A DNA stretch of 64,000 nucleotides from CAWBBA01 sp963729795. Its GTDB lineage: Bacteria; Desulfobacterota; Desulfomonilia; Desulfomonilales; Desulfomonilaceae. The translations under genes were made by a program, and so were the position numbers. The number at the start of each line of letters is the position of its first letter. Position 1 is the stretch's first letter. The notes under the pieces are model-generated. The model did no database searches. It had not been told where the DNA came from and was given only the letters and a program-made list of their open reading frames with translations. Shown here piece after piece: positions 36,036 to 45,778 of this stretch. The stretch lies in the NCBI GenBank assembly GCA_963729795.1, contig CAVSPC010000016.1, forward strand, positions 558,001-622,000, in the 5' to 3' direction.

Positions 36036-36932
36036 TCAATCCCGATCAATGACGTTCCAGCCGCATGTCGCCCCCGGCGAGAATCCTTTCTCCTGGGCGA
36101 GAACATCCAGATAAACCAGCCCGAGCGGCGCAGCCTCCCGGAGGATATCGTTGCAGCGATCCCTTAGATCGATACTTACCAAGTATTTCATGCACTCATA
36201 GCACAGTTCGGCTCGCTCGAATTTGCGGTCTTCCGAGAACAGCAGTTCCAGTTTGCCCTGGTCTTCCGACTCGCAGAAAGGACACTTGATGCGCATGTAG
36301 CTCCATTCATGGCCGCAGAACGAACACCTCAGCCATCTGCGCCCCTCTTTGCCTTCAAGAAAGCTCATTTCCGGCCAAGAACCGCAGATCGGACAGTATC
36401 CCTTGTGCCACTGAAGATCCTTGGGCAACGGCAAGAGAGATTCCGCCTGCTTCTGCGCAAATGGCTTCGAGAATTGTCCCAGGACAAAATACAGAATGCC
36501 TGGGTCCACACCGAGGTCTGATGCGGTCCTTTCAATCTCTGTGCTCGAACAGCCCACAGCAGAGACCCAGAGCGTTGAATCTAGATTTCCGCTTTCAATC
36601 GCACTTCTGATTGCGATCAATTGTGACTTGATATGAGGGAATCCATGTTCTATGGCTGGCAGCAAATGTTTCGAGGCTTTTCGCAGGTCGTCAGTGGAAA
36701 GGCGAAAGGCGTCCCTTGTAAAGATGGGAACCCCTCGCGAATATTGAACAGGATCTACGGCCAGGTCATGCTCGGAGCTTATTGGAAGTTTGGCCTTCAG
36801 AGCTGCCTGCGCGGCCACGAGCCCCTTAAAAGCGTCAAATACCGTGGCCAGTTCGGGCAAATCCTCCCGCATGCTCTCTATGGCTCTTTGTACTCGCTCA
36901 GATGCCTCTCCGCCGGACCGATCGTCTGACAT
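36036..36932 (-). CDS. fdhE: Formate dehydrogenase accessory protein FdhE
   Basis: 298 residues. The C-terminal half has the FdhE rubredoxin-like Cys pairs: CPICGSWPEMSF, CSFCGHEWSYMRIKCPFCES and CYECMKYLVSIDLR. FdhE is needed for maturation or redox handling of membrane/periplasmic formate dehydrogenase, which is commonly a selenoenzyme. ATG 36932 follows AGGAG by 7 nt. No fdh structural gene lies in the window, so it is an orphan accessory gene here. Confidence 0.9.
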   Translation of the reverse strand: MSDDRSGGEASERVQRAIESMREDLPELATVFDAFKGLVAAQAALKAKLPISSEHDLAVDPVQYSRGVPIFTRDAFRLSTDDLRKASKHLLPAIEHGFPHIKSQLIAIRSAIESGNLDSTLWVSAVGCSSTEIERTASDLGVDPGILYFVLGQFSKPFAQKQAESLLPLPKDLQWHKGYCPICGSWPEMSFLEGKEGRRWLRCSFCGHEWSYMRIKCPFCESEDQGKLELLFSEDRKFERAELCYECMKYLVSIDLRDRCNDILREAAPLGLVYLDVLAQEKGFSPGATCGWNVIDRD

Positions 36933-37074
36933 ATTTTTCTCCTGGAATTGTCTGTGTCCCTTTATCGTAGGAAAGCACGAAAAGCGATGAACGCGCAAGC
37001 AAGGGCGGACCTCGCATTTCCATTTTCCAAATCAAGCTTTGTCTATTCGCTCAAGACAAGCTCGCTACAGGAAC

Positions 37075-37422
37075 TCACCCTGCGCCCTTGATCACCACAA
37101 GCAACATTTTGAATCGCTTTGCGGCTTGCAGAGAGTGGGAGACGTCTGCCGGCATGGCCACCACCTGGCCGGCTTTGACGACCATCTCTTTGTCCGCGAT
37201 GGTTATTGACGCTTCCCCGTCCAGGATCTGGACAAAGGCGTCTCCAGCCGCAGTATGAGTGCTCAAACCCTCGCCTGCATCAAAAGCAAACACGGTAAGG
37301 CTCACGACATTATTCTGTGCGAAGGTGCGGCTCACCACGCGCCCCGCTTCATAATCAACCAGTTCCACTAGGACCTGCGGCTCGGAAAACGGAATATTCT
37401 TTATAAATTTACCCTGTTCCAT
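37075..37422 (-). CDS. Small cupin-domain protein
   Basis: 115 residues, one cupin barrel. Motif 1 is reduced (GEGLSTHTAAGDAFVQILDGEA) and motif 2 is AGQVVAMPADVSHSLQA, so two His plus Asp/Glu could still bind a metal. The sequence fits the stand-alone cupins often found next to redox genes. AGGAG precedes the ATG. Function not known. Confidence 0.82.
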   Translation of the reverse strand: MEQGKFIKNIPFSEPQVLVELVDYEAGRVVSRTFAQNNVVSLTVFAFDAGEGLSTHTAAGDAFVQILDGEASITIADKEMVVKAGQVVAMPADVSHSLQAAKRFKMLLVVIKGAG

Positions 37423-37647
37423 TCTCGTTTCTCCTTTCTTCCCAATGAATTATTGGGGTCTAGGTCACGATGACGCTGACGAGTGAGAAGCAAGACCCCA
37501 TCGGAGCTGTTAAAAGACGATGATCATTTTCTTCGTCATTGCAACTTCTTCACCGCTCGTGACTAAATGCTTGACGAAGTATGGTATCCTACTTCTGATT
37601 TAGATTCCCCAACTAACAGTTGAGATAGAAAAATTTGCGAGATTGTC

Positions 37648-38853
37648 ATGAAACTTGAGCAGACTGAACTAAAAGCGAATTCGAAAGTAGGAAGCGGCCG
37701 CGTGCAGAGCTTTGTTTTTCCTGACGGGAAACTTCGCGTTACGCAGATTACTACCTTTTGTCCCGATTACATTGGGCCGGGGCCCACGCATCTCTACCTG
37801 ATCGAGAGCGATGCACTTATTTTGGTGGACGCGGGCATACCGACAAACCTGGCGAAGTGGTTCTTTTACCACTGGCGTAATCAACCCGTACCGCCGGAGA
37901 TTGAAGCCCTCCAGCCCGATCACAGCGAACAGGAGCTATTGGGAGGGATCAAACTTGCAGGCTACTCTGTTCGAGACATCGATCTTCTTGTGATTTCCCA
38001 CGGCCACCCCGATCACTTTTCCATGGGCCACTCAATCCTCAATCGCAGCAATGCGGCCGTTTCGGCTCATATCCTCGACACACCACAGATTTGCAACCCC
38101 TGGGGGTTATTCAGTTTTTGGTATTCCAGGCGGGGTCAGACAGTGGCTATTGGCATGCCTCCGCCCTCGGCCGCCGAGGAACAAGCCGAGGGGAAGGGGA
38201 TTGAAAGCCTCGACCTGAACTCGATGGGAATGGCGCTCAAAGTGAATTCGCCGATTTTCGGAAACGGCCCTGTACATCTGAATGGATCGTCCATCCGGGG
38301 TCTGGAAGCAAAACACCTCCCGGGCCATTCGCCTGGAAGCATTGGTCTACTGGTAGGACAAAACGGTGAAGATAAGCTGCTTCTTTGCGGAGATGTATTG
38401 CTGAGCCCGATAACCCCTCATCCGGATGACCTCCTGGTGTACCTGCAAACACTCGAGGAACTGTCAAAGGTGCAAAACGTTGGACTTACGCTGCCCGCTC
38501 ATGGGGAGCCTATTCAAGAGCTGAGAGCGCGTGCTAATTACCTGCAACATCACCATAAACAGCGACTGAAAGTCACTTATGACGCTTGCGACGAGCCCCG
38601 TTCCGTCTGGGATATTGCTACCATGCCGGGTTACTTCGAAACCTATGTCGATCCGAACAAGTTTAATTTTCTCGCTGGAACAGAGGCTTTGGTGCACGTA
38701 GAACTTCTCAATATGGTCGGCGGCCTGAATCGTTGTTATATTCAAGACCAGGTCCATTATTTTCAAACGTCCGGGGAACCCTTCGAAGATGTGTATTCCC
38801 GGATAGCGGCTCTTGTTGCCGATAAGAGGACTAACACGATCATGCGATATTAG
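37648..38853 (+). CDS. Metallo-beta-lactamase-fold hydrolase
   Basis: 401 residues. The dinuclear metal motif is HGHPDH (near residue 115), with further ligands in LPGHSPGS, CGDVLL and PAHGEP. The C-terminal 100 residues carry the winged-helix-like tail seen in LACTB2-like/glyoxalase-II-like family members. Cytoplasmic. It stands alone; reaction unknown (thioester or nucleic-acid-type hydrolysis are both possible). Confidence 0.85.
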   Translation: MKLEQTELKANSKVGSGRVQSFVFPDGKLRVTQITTFCPDYIGPGPTHLYLIESDALILVDAGIPTNLAKWFFYHWRNQPVPPEIEALQPDHSEQELLGGIKLAGYSVRDIDLLVISHGHPDHFSMGHSILNRSNAAVSAHILDTPQICNPWGLFSFWYSRRGQTVAIGMPPPSAAEEQAEGKGIESLDLNSMGMALKVNSPIFGNGPVHLNGSSIRGLEAKHLPGHSPGSIGLLVGQNGEDKLLLCGDVLLSPITPHPDDLLVYLQTLEELSKVQNVGLTLPAHGEPIQELRARANYLQHHHKQRLKVTYDACDEPRSVWDIATMPGYFETYVDPNKFNFLAGTEALVHVELLNMVGGLNRCYIQDQVHYFQTSGEPFEDVYSRIAALVADKRTNTIMRY

Positions 38854-39086
38854 TGTTGCGTCTCGGAAACAGCCGGACGAATAGAAATTGTATCTGAATG
38901 GCCGAGGTATAATGTGGTAGGCGAAGCGAACCCCACCGATTGTGGGAAAGACGTGAATTATATTTTTTCACGCGACTCATACAGCCTCTGTCGGCGGGCA
39001 GGATGCCCACCCCACTGAGGCCATGTTTCCTCCGCGACTCGTGGAGCCGCCACATCGACGATTTCGAATTGCTGTGAGATGGGACT

Positions 39087-39707
39087 ATGGCAAAGCGCTC
39101 CTGGAAGTCTGAAGTGATGGAAGAATCTTCGGAAGTATTGTGCGGGGTTTGCACAAAGAAGCGGGGAATTAATCTCAAGACACTGGAAGAAGTCATTATC
39201 CTGGCCGTAGAAATAGCGCGGGAGGGTCGGGAAGGTAGAAGAATCGGAACAATGTTCGTGGTTTCCGATTCGGATGAGGTCTTGAAACGTTCCCAGAACT
39301 TGATTTTGGACCCACTCTACGGCCATCCTGACAACAAAAAGCGGCTGACCGATCCGGACGTGCGAGAAACTATCAAAGAACTGGCTCAACTGGACGGCGC
39401 TTTTGTTATCTCGGATGGGGGCGTAGTGCTGTCAGCTTCCCGATTTCTCGACGCGCCGTCGGAAGGGATAAAGATACCATTAGGCTTCGGGGCTCGCCAC
39501 ATGGCTGCAGCAGCCATAACCAAGGCCACGAAGGCTGTGGGAGTTGTGGTTTCGGAAAGTTCCGTGGTGAGAGTGTTTGACGACGGCGAGCTTGTTTCTG
39601 AAATAATTCCCGAGCTTTGGCTGTTCAGCCAGTACCGTCGTCATCTGATAGAGCCCTTTTCCAAGCGGACCGCTGAAAATTTGACGGTGATCAGCAAACC
39701 AGAGTGA
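39087..39707 (+). CDS. Stand-alone diadenylate cyclase (DAC/DisA_N domain)
   Basis: 206 residues. The DAC domain covers about 30-180: LDGAFVISDGGVV supplies the DGA motif (103-105) and LGFGARHMAAAAIT the second catalytic motif, which is RHR in most enzymes but RHM here (137-139). The family joins two ATP into c-di-AMP. No membrane segment, unlike CdaA. An N-terminal CGVC pair is present. No c-di-AMP receptor is seen nearby. The Arg-to-Met change may lower activity. Confidence 0.82.
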   Translation: MAKRSWKSEVMEESSEVLCGVCTKKRGINLKTLEEVIILAVEIAREGREGRRIGTMFVVSDSDEVLKRSQNLILDPLYGHPDNKKRLTDPDVRETIKELAQLDGAFVISDGGVVLSASRFLDAPSEGIKIPLGFGARHMAAAAITKATKAVGVVVSESSVVRVFDDGELVSEIIPELWLFSQYRRHLIEPFSKRTAENLTVISKPE

Positions 39708-39978
39708 CACAGGCTAATGTTTCGTCAAATAGGGTAACCGCGCCCGATAGGTCGCTGATTCCCTTTTTAAAAGGTCTCCCCACTTCTGAAGAAAAATATT
39801 ATCCTTCTTAGTCCTGATAAGGTTCGTTTCAGAACCGGAGCAGTTTTTTGCGGATGATTCTCTTGACCTCGGCCACTGCTCAGTGTAGAGAGTATAAGTT
39901 TTAGAATGACGGGCCGTCGAGACCAGCCGCCGTTCTATGCCACGCAGATCATTTATACCGCGCGTCGGAGGACAAACT

Positions 39979-41091
39979 ATGATTCCTGTTTGCGAACCGG
40001 TGCTTAATGGCCGGGAGATGAAATACGTAACGGAATGCATGGAGACAAACTGGATTTCCTCAGCCGGCAAATACATCCCCATGTTTGAGGAAAAGTTCAG
40101 CCAATATTGTGAGGTTCCGTTTGGAGTGGCGTGTAGCAACTGCACCACTGCTCTTCACATGTCTCTTGTAGCTTTGGGCATTGGTCCCGGGGATGAGGTC
40201 ATAATTCCTGACTTTACGCTGATCGTGTCCGCAAACACTGTCATTTTGGCGGGAGCACGGCCCATACTGGTGGATGTAGATTCGAAAACCTGGTGTATCG
40301 ACCCGGCATTGATCGAGGCCAAGATAACTCCTCGGACCAAGGCCATAATGGCTGTCCACATGTACGGCCACCCTTGTGACATGGAAGCCATCATGGAGAT
40401 TGCTAGACGCCACAATCTTTTTGTGATCGAAGACTGTGCGCAAGCACATGGCGCGGAAGTAAACGGGAAAAAGGCCGGCAGTTTCGGGGATGCCTCCTGC
40501 TTCAGCTTCTACGGCAACAAAATACTCACGACCGGCGAGGGCGGAATGGTGCTGTGCCGCGACGAGAAGCTTGCCGAAAGGCTCCGCCTCCTGCGCAATC
40601 AAGGTTTTCAGGAGCCGCGCTTCGTCCATGATGTGGTAGCATTCAATTACCGCTTGACCAACATTCAGGCCGCAATCGGAGTAGCTCAGACGGAATTGGT
40701 TGATGAAAAGGTCGCTCGCAAGAGATGGATCGGCCAAGTGTACAATGAACTTCTTGCGGGGAACTCGGATCTCACTCTGCCTCACGAGGAACCGTGGGCC
40801 AAGAATGTCTACTGGATGTACGGCATATTGTTGGAAGATAGTTTTGGAGTAACTAAAGACGATCTGATGGGGAAACTGAAAGAAAAGGGAGTGGACACTC
40901 GGTCATTCTTCTGCCCCATGAGCCTGCAACCGATATTTCGCGGCTCGGACTCCCGGTTCCCCGACGTGACCGGAGCTTATCCCGTTTCTGTGGATTTATG
41001 GAAACGAGGGCTGTACCTGCCTTCAGGTCTCGGTTTAACTCGGCCGCAAATGGAACAGGTAGTGGAGACGCTGCTTGCGTGTCGGGCATGA
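39979..41091 (+). CDS. DegT/DnrJ/EryC1-type sugar aminotransferase
   Basis: 370 residues, PLP fold type I. SNCTTALHMSL binds the cofactor phosphate, EDCAQAHGA holds the Asp for the pyridine nitrogen, and SFYGNKILTTGEGG contains the Schiff-base Lys 181. Such enzymes aminate keto groups on nucleotide sugars. ATG 39979 follows GGAGG by 7 nt. It leads a second group of glycan genes (41481-43939) after a repeat-bearing spacer. Confidence 0.92.
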   Translation: MIPVCEPVLNGREMKYVTECMETNWISSAGKYIPMFEEKFSQYCEVPFGVACSNCTTALHMSLVALGIGPGDEVIIPDFTLIVSANTVILAGARPILVDVDSKTWCIDPALIEAKITPRTKAIMAVHMYGHPCDMEAIMEIARRHNLFVIEDCAQAHGAEVNGKKAGSFGDASCFSFYGNKILTTGEGGMVLCRDEKLAERLRLLRNQGFQEPRFVHDVVAFNYRLTNIQAAIGVAQTELVDEKVARKRWIGQVYNELLAGNSDLTLPHEEPWAKNVYWMYGILLEDSFGVTKDDLMGKLKEKGVDTRSFFCPMSLQPIFRGSDSRFPDVTGAYPVSVDLWKRGLYLPSGLGLTRPQMEQVVETLLACRA

Positions 41092-41480
41092 ATTAGGATC
41101 TCTGTTCCGAGAGATCTGGTAACCATTATACCAACTCCGGTGATGGAGAGCATAACAGTCAAACATGAAAACGCCAGTAGAACCGGTATCTAGCCGGTCG
41201 TTTTCAGTATATTTTCATAGTAATGCACCGTCAGACAAGTTGGAATCCTTGACAGATATGGTAGGGCTCTCTCGCGGGGAACGCGGGACTACCTGCCGTT
41301 CGTCGTCCGGTCTTTGATCCGGCGTCCGTAGGGGCAGACCTTGTGTCTGCCCTCTTGCGGGCACCCACGAGAGGTGCCACTACAACGCATTCCCGCTTAC
41401 GCGGGAATGACGGCTTTGTACCAAAATACGAGACCGTACTTATGAAATGGAGTACTTAGCATTCATTCGGAGGTGATTGA
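41092..41480. repeat. Intergenic with dispersed palindromes
   Basis: About 390 bp without a gene. It holds GGGGCAGACCTTGTGTCTGCCC (about 41331-41352), a GAGAGGTGCC-type stretch and CATTCCCGCTTACGCGGGAATG (about 41389-41410). These resemble widely dispersed hairpin repeats of proteobacterial genomes. Confidence 0.6.
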
Positions 41481-42194
41481 GTGGAACGAGATCCGCGGGT
41501 CTCTATTGTACTAGCCACTTACAACGAACGCGAAAATATCGTTGACACGATTCAAAGTATTTTCGATCACGTGAAAGATCCCGTGGAAATCATTGTTGTC
41601 GATGACGATTCCGCGGACGAGACATGGCAACTAGTTGAGAATCTTCAAGATACCCGAGTAGTGGTCATCCGCCGGGTAGACACGCGCGGTCTGGCATCGG
41701 CATTCAATAGGGGAATCATAGAATCACGCGGAGAGATTGTGGGCTGGATGGACGCCGACATGTGCATGCCTCCTTCCATGTTGCCCGCGATGATCGACAA
41801 ATTGAACGATTACGATATCGTAGTGGGGTCGCGTTATGCCCCGGGCGGAGAGGACGACAGGGCCGCGCTTCGTGTCATATCAAGCCGCTTGATCAACGGT
41901 CTGGCCGGATTGGTATTGGGATACGGAATCAAGGATTACGACAGCGGCTTTGTCGTTTTGCGCAGAACGGTGTTTAACAAGGTTTCGATTATCCCTACGG
42001 GTTATGGCGCTTATTTTATGGAATTCCTGTACACCTGTCGCAAGAAAGGGTTGACGGTTTACGAGATACCATACGTGTTTCGAGATCGAGCGAAAGGAAT
42101 ATCCAAGTCAGCCCCCAGCATATACAAGTTCTTCAAGACGGGTATGCAATATGTTGTCCGCATATTTACAGCCCGCCTGCGGAGGATTGATTGA
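41481..42194 (+). CDS. Family 2 polyprenyl-phosphate glycosyltransferase (DPM1-like)
   Basis: 237 residues, short DPM1 form without membrane helices. SIVLATYNERENI, VVDDDSADET, MDADMCMPPSML and the VGSRYAPGG motif match dolichol/polyprenol-phosphate mannosyl- or glucosyltransferases. Cytosolic face of the membrane. Start is GTG 41481 with GGAGGTGA before it. The stop overlaps the start of the next gene (TGATG). Confidence 0.88.
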   Translation: MERDPRVSIVLATYNERENIVDTIQSIFDHVKDPVEIIVVDDDSADETWQLVENLQDTRVVVIRRVDTRGLASAFNRGIIESRGEIVGWMDADMCMPPSMLPAMIDKLNDYDIVVGSRYAPGGEDDRAALRVISSRLINGLAGLVLGYGIKDYDSGFVVLRRTVFNKVSIIPTGYGAYFMEFLYTCRKKGLTVYEIPYVFRDRAKGISKSAPSIYKFFKTGMQYVVRIFTARLRRID

Positions 42195-42568
42195 TGGAGC
42201 ATGCAATACTGAATCCTTCTTTCGAACGAATCGACGATCGAGGAATATTTCGAGAGGTTCTGAACGACGGGCGTTGGGAGGCTTTGATCTGTGGCCGTAT
42301 GAAGCCCGACGCTGTGATGGGCAATCATTATCACAAAAGAACGGTAATTTTCTTCTGCCTTACCATGGGCTCGGCCAAGATCACGACAATCCATGTGGAA
42401 ACCGGTGAAAAAGATGCTTTTCTTTTGAAATCCGGCCAAGGCGTGATCTTGAACACTAACGAGTCACACGCAATTCGGTTCGTTGAAGAGTCGGATTTTG
42501 TCATGCTCAAGTCACTTAGGTACGATCCCGCTGATCCCGACACTTATCAGTACCCTGTAAAGGATTGA
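42194..42568 (+). CDS. Cupin-type sugar-modification protein (WxcM/FdtA-like)
   Basis: 124 residues. A single cupin with GNHYHKRTVIFFCLTMG and SGQGVILNTNESHAIRFVEES, similar to the C-terminal cupins of capsular sugar isomerases and epimerases. It overlaps the preceding glycosyltransferase and is followed 7 bp later by a methyltransferase, so it belongs to a glycan operon. Exact reaction unknown. Confidence 0.75.
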   Translation: MEHAILNPSFERIDDRGIFREVLNDGRWEALICGRMKPDAVMGNHYHKRTVIFFCLTMGSAKITTIHVETGEKDAFLLKSGQGVILNTNESHAIRFVEESDFVMLKSLRYDPADPDTYQYPVKD

Positions 42569-42575
42569 CTTCTCA

Positions 42576-43331
42576 TTGGAACCCCACGAGTATCAAACCT
42601 TATTCGATATGGAGCCTTCTTACTGGTGGTTCAGGGGCCTTCACCTGGTAATCCTCGATGCTCTGTCCGCGCTCGGGCTTGACCGCCATGATCCGGTTCT
42701 GGACGCGGGGTGCGGCACAGGGCAGAATCTCGTCAATATTGGCCGAGAGATATCTTCTCGAGCTTATGGATTCGATGTATCGAGCGAGGCAGCTCACTTC
42801 TGTAAGAAGAGAGAGCTTTCAAGTGTATGTCGGGCCTCGATCAATGACATGCCCTTTGCGCCGGAGACTTTTACCGCGGTCGTCTCCGTGGACGTGTTCG
42901 AATGCGATTCAGTTCTCGAGGACAAAGCATTCGGAGAAATCTGGAGAGTGCTTAAACCCGGGGGGTACCTGGTTCTGGTCGTGCCCGCGTATGAGTGGCT
43001 CATGAGTTCGGAACACCACAAAGCGGTTCACGCCTCTAGACGATATTCAAAGAGCCGGCTGGCGGCTGTTATTTCAACTCGCCCGGTGCAAGTGATCCGC
43101 ATAACACACCTCTTCGCGTCGCTCTTTCCCCTTGTGGCCGCATACCGCCTGAGACCCCGCTTTGCAGCCGGGAATTCTGATGGACCGCCTCGATCCGAAC
43201 TTAAGCCGATGCATCCTTTGCTCAACAGTTTGCTTTTCAATATTGTGAAAGCCGAACGTCAGTTTCTCCGGCTTGCAGATCTTCCTTTCGGCAGTTCCAT
43301 AATGGCCGTTGCCAGGAAAGTTGGCCGCTGA
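42576..43331 (+). CDS. SAM-dependent methyltransferase
   Basis: 251 residues from TTG 42576. MEPHEYQTLFDMEPSYWWF is the typical N terminus of this group, followed by VLDAGCGTGQNL (motif I), FDVSSEA, VDVFEC and LKPGGYLVLVVPA. Its stop overlaps the start of the next gene (TGATG), so the two methyltransferases are coupled. Role in glycan or lipid methylation inferred from context. Confidence 0.85.
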   Translation: MEPHEYQTLFDMEPSYWWFRGLHLVILDALSALGLDRHDPVLDAGCGTGQNLVNIGREISSRAYGFDVSSEAAHFCKKRELSSVCRASINDMPFAPETFTAVVSVDVFECDSVLEDKAFGEIWRVLKPGGYLVLVVPAYEWLMSSEHHKAVHASRRYSKSRLAAVISTRPVQVIRITHLFASLFPLVAAYRLRPRFAAGNSDGPPRSELKPMHPLLNSLLFNIVKAERQFLRLADLPFGSSIMAVARKVGR

Positions 43332-43939
43332 TGGGCGACAAGTCATGGCAACTCGGGGCACCCGGTACACTGACTTACCGATTGTATGACGCGTTGCGGA
43401 ATCAACTAAATGGCAAATTGGTAGGTTATCTACAAGGCCGTGCAATAAACCGCGGGAAATGCAAAGTGCTGGAAGCGGGCTCGGGACCTGCCTTTGCCTC
43501 GTCAATTCTTGCTCGTGACGACAGGGTGGAACTCTGTGTGGCAGTCGACCTGGATATTGACGCGCTGTATGAAGCCCGCCATCGCGATCCGGGTTTGTGT
43601 CTCGTCGTCGCGGACGTGCGCGACTTGCCTTTCAAGAGTGAAAGCTTGGACCTCTCCTGGAACAGCAGCACTGTCGAACACCTGTCAAAACCTTCTGATG
43701 CTGTATTTGAGATGGCACGTGTCACTCGGAAGGGAGGACATGTCTTCGTGGGGGTTCCGAACCTCTACGGCCCGCTGGGATTCGAACATTGGATTCGGAA
43801 GACTTCGGTGGGCATCTGGATTGGACAGACTTTTACCGGCTCCCAGCTAAAGACAATGCTAATTCAGTCAGGTCTCAAGCCTCAACACTCGCTTTTCTAT
43901 TTCTTCCGCTTTTTTGTCGGTGTGCTAGCAGAAAAATAG
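43331..43939 (+). CDS. SAM-dependent methyltransferase
   Basis: 202 residues. VLEAGSGPAFASSIL is motif I with Ser for the usual Cys, VDLDIDAL motif II, and VVADVRDLPFKSESLDLSWNSSTVEHL motif III with the DLPF signature of methyltransferase-11 proteins. RKGGHVFVGVPN follows. Second methyltransferase of the coupled pair. Last gene of the glycan operon. Confidence 0.82.
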   Translation: MGDKSWQLGAPGTLTYRLYDALRNQLNGKLVGYLQGRAINRGKCKVLEAGSGPAFASSILARDDRVELCVAVDLDIDALYEARHRDPGLCLVVADVRDLPFKSESLDLSWNSSTVEHLSKPSDAVFEMARVTRKGGHVFVGVPNLYGPLGFEHWIRKTSVGIWIGQTFTGSQLKTMLIQSGLKPQHSLFYFFRFFVGVLAEK

Positions 43940-44028
43940 CGCTGCCAAAAAGCCGGACACACAACATTGCCCAAAATAAGATACCGCATTTAGGAAATCG
44001 AGTACTGAGCTAAGGAGTTCCAGTAGCG

Positions 44029-45429
44029 TTGGTTACCAAGAGAAAATTGTTCAAGAGGGGTGAATTTTTGGGGGAATTGCTGATTCGTCCTTTCAAATCG
44101 TTTGCGTCCCTACAGGCCTCGGGGGGCATCCTGATCTTGCTGGTGACGATCGCCGCCCTATGGTGCGCGAATTCCCGGTACGCAGAGTCGTACGAGCGTT
44201 TATTGAATATGCGTCTCCTGGTGGGGCTGAATGGATATCTGTTTGATAAGCCTTTGATGTTCTGGATCAATGAAGGGCTTATGACGATTTTCTTTTTCGT
44301 GGTGGGGCTCGAGATCAAAAGAGAGATTTTAGTCGGCGAGTTGGCTTCCTTTCGGAAAGCAGCCTTGCCGTTGATTGCCGCGATCGGTGGCATGATCCTT
44401 CCGGCCTCCATTTTCTTCTTGTTAAATCCGAGTGGACCCGCTGCCGGGGGTTGGGGAATCCCTATGGCGACAGACATTGCCTTTACCCTTGGGGCACTCA
44501 CGGTACTGCGAAAACGAATTCCCCGATCTCTCGCGGTCTTTGTGGCCGCACTGGCCATAGTGGACGACTTGGGAGCGGTGCTCGTGATAGCGCTGTTTTA
44601 CTCTGCCCAAATTTCCTTCCTTTATCTCGAAGCGTCACTTCTCCTTTTCTTGATACTTGTGGGGTTCAACATCCTGGGTTACCGTCGCCCGCTTCCGTAT
44701 ATCCTTGTCGGAGGCATGATTTGGCTCGCGATGTCAATGTCAGGTGTCCATTCGACGGTGGCCGGCATCTTGGTCGCGATGGCCATACCTGCTCGCTCCA
44801 GGATTAACACCGATCAGTTCTTGGGAAAAGTGAAAGACGTGCTGAATACCTTCGCATGTGCCGGCAACCGCGGTCCGAGCATTTATGCCAATCCCGAGTG
44901 CCAGGCGGCAGTTCATACCCTTGGCGCTCTAGGTCATAGTGTCGAGCCCCCGTTACTGAGAATCGAACACGCTCTAAACCCTTGGGTGGTTTTTGTGGTG
45001 GTCCCTATTTTTGCTTTGGCAAATGCAGGCGTGAACCTCGAACCGGCCCGGCTAGGGCACGCACTTTCAGGCTCGGTGGGCGTGGGCATAATCCTCGGTC
45101 TTGTACTTGGCAAACAGATCGGGATTTTCACTGCGAGCCTGATTGCAGTAAAGTGCGGGCTGGCTGCCATGCCAGCTGGGGTCGATTTCCGCCATCTTTA
45201 CGGGGCTTCAATACTTTGTGGCATAGGATTCACAATGTCCCTGTTCATCGCGGATCTTGCCTTCGGACAGACCGCGATGTTGGACGCTGCCAAAATTGGA
45301 ATTCTGGCAGGATCTTTGCTCTCTTTCATTATCGGTACAGGAGTGCTTTTCGTGAAGTCCAGGCGCGGCACCGCGGGTTCAGTGAGCATTGAACACCAGG
45401 AAAATCAGAGCGAGGAAAGTAAGGCGTGA
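44029..45429 (+). CDS. nhaA: Na+/H+ antiporter NhaA
   Basis: 466 residues, 12 helices. NhaA hallmarks are present: FFFVVGLEIKREILVGEL, GWGIPMATDIAFTLG, the ion-binding AIVDDLGAVLVIALFY (adjacent Asp pair) and ASILCGIGFTMSLFIADLAF. The protein expels 1 Na+ for 2 H+ and supports pH and salt tolerance. A hydrophilic loop of about 60 residues in the middle is longer than in E. coli. Start is TTG 44029 with AAGGAG 12 nt before it; the start is the weakest part. Confidence 0.93.
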   Translation: MVTKRKLFKRGEFLGELLIRPFKSFASLQASGGILILLVTIAALWCANSRYAESYERLLNMRLLVGLNGYLFDKPLMFWINEGLMTIFFFVVGLEIKREILVGELASFRKAALPLIAAIGGMILPASIFFLLNPSGPAAGGWGIPMATDIAFTLGALTVLRKRIPRSLAVFVAALAIVDDLGAVLVIALFYSAQISFLYLEASLLLFLILVGFNILGYRRPLPYILVGGMIWLAMSMSGVHSTVAGILVAMAIPARSRINTDQFLGKVKDVLNTFACAGNRGPSIYANPECQAAVHTLGALGHSVEPPLLRIEHALNPWVVFVVVPIFALANAGVNLEPARLGHALSGSVGVGIILGLVLGKQIGIFTASLIAVKCGLAAMPAGVDFRHLYGASILCGIGFTMSLFIADLAFGQTAMLDAAKIGILAGSLLSFIIGTGVLFVKSRRGTAGSVSIEHQENQSEESKA

Positions 45430-45778
45430 TTCAAGGTCGATAATGCGAGTCTTGGTGCAGTGAACTAACGGCTCCCCTCCAAGACCCTAAGTTTTCAGCC
45501 AAATTTCGGGCCTTGACACATTTTCAAGATGTCGTTCTACGACCAAAGTCCCTTGCAACGTTGCGCGAAAGGGCAAAATCACCAATCGCCTGTAAATGCG
45601 AGCTACGCTACTCTTGCCGCCTTGAATGCAACTTCTCCTGACTCCTCCTGGATCAGGGCTTCCGACACCAGGTTCGAGAGGAATTCCACCTTGACCCCCA
45701 ATTTGTAATGCTTGTTGAGATCTGAAAGCCTAACGTAGGGCGGCCCGTGCCCGCCGCATTGAGTCGGGTACGGCTCGA
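45430..45778 (-). pseudogene. Intergenic with a possible C-terminal gene remnant
   Basis: On the minus strand between about 45779 and 45602 a frame without a start codon reads PTQCGGHGPPYVRLSDLNK ... VEFLSNLVSEALIQEE ... and stops with TAG. It looks like the tail of a real protein, but I cannot name the family. The remaining 170 bp show nothing. Confidence 0.3.
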
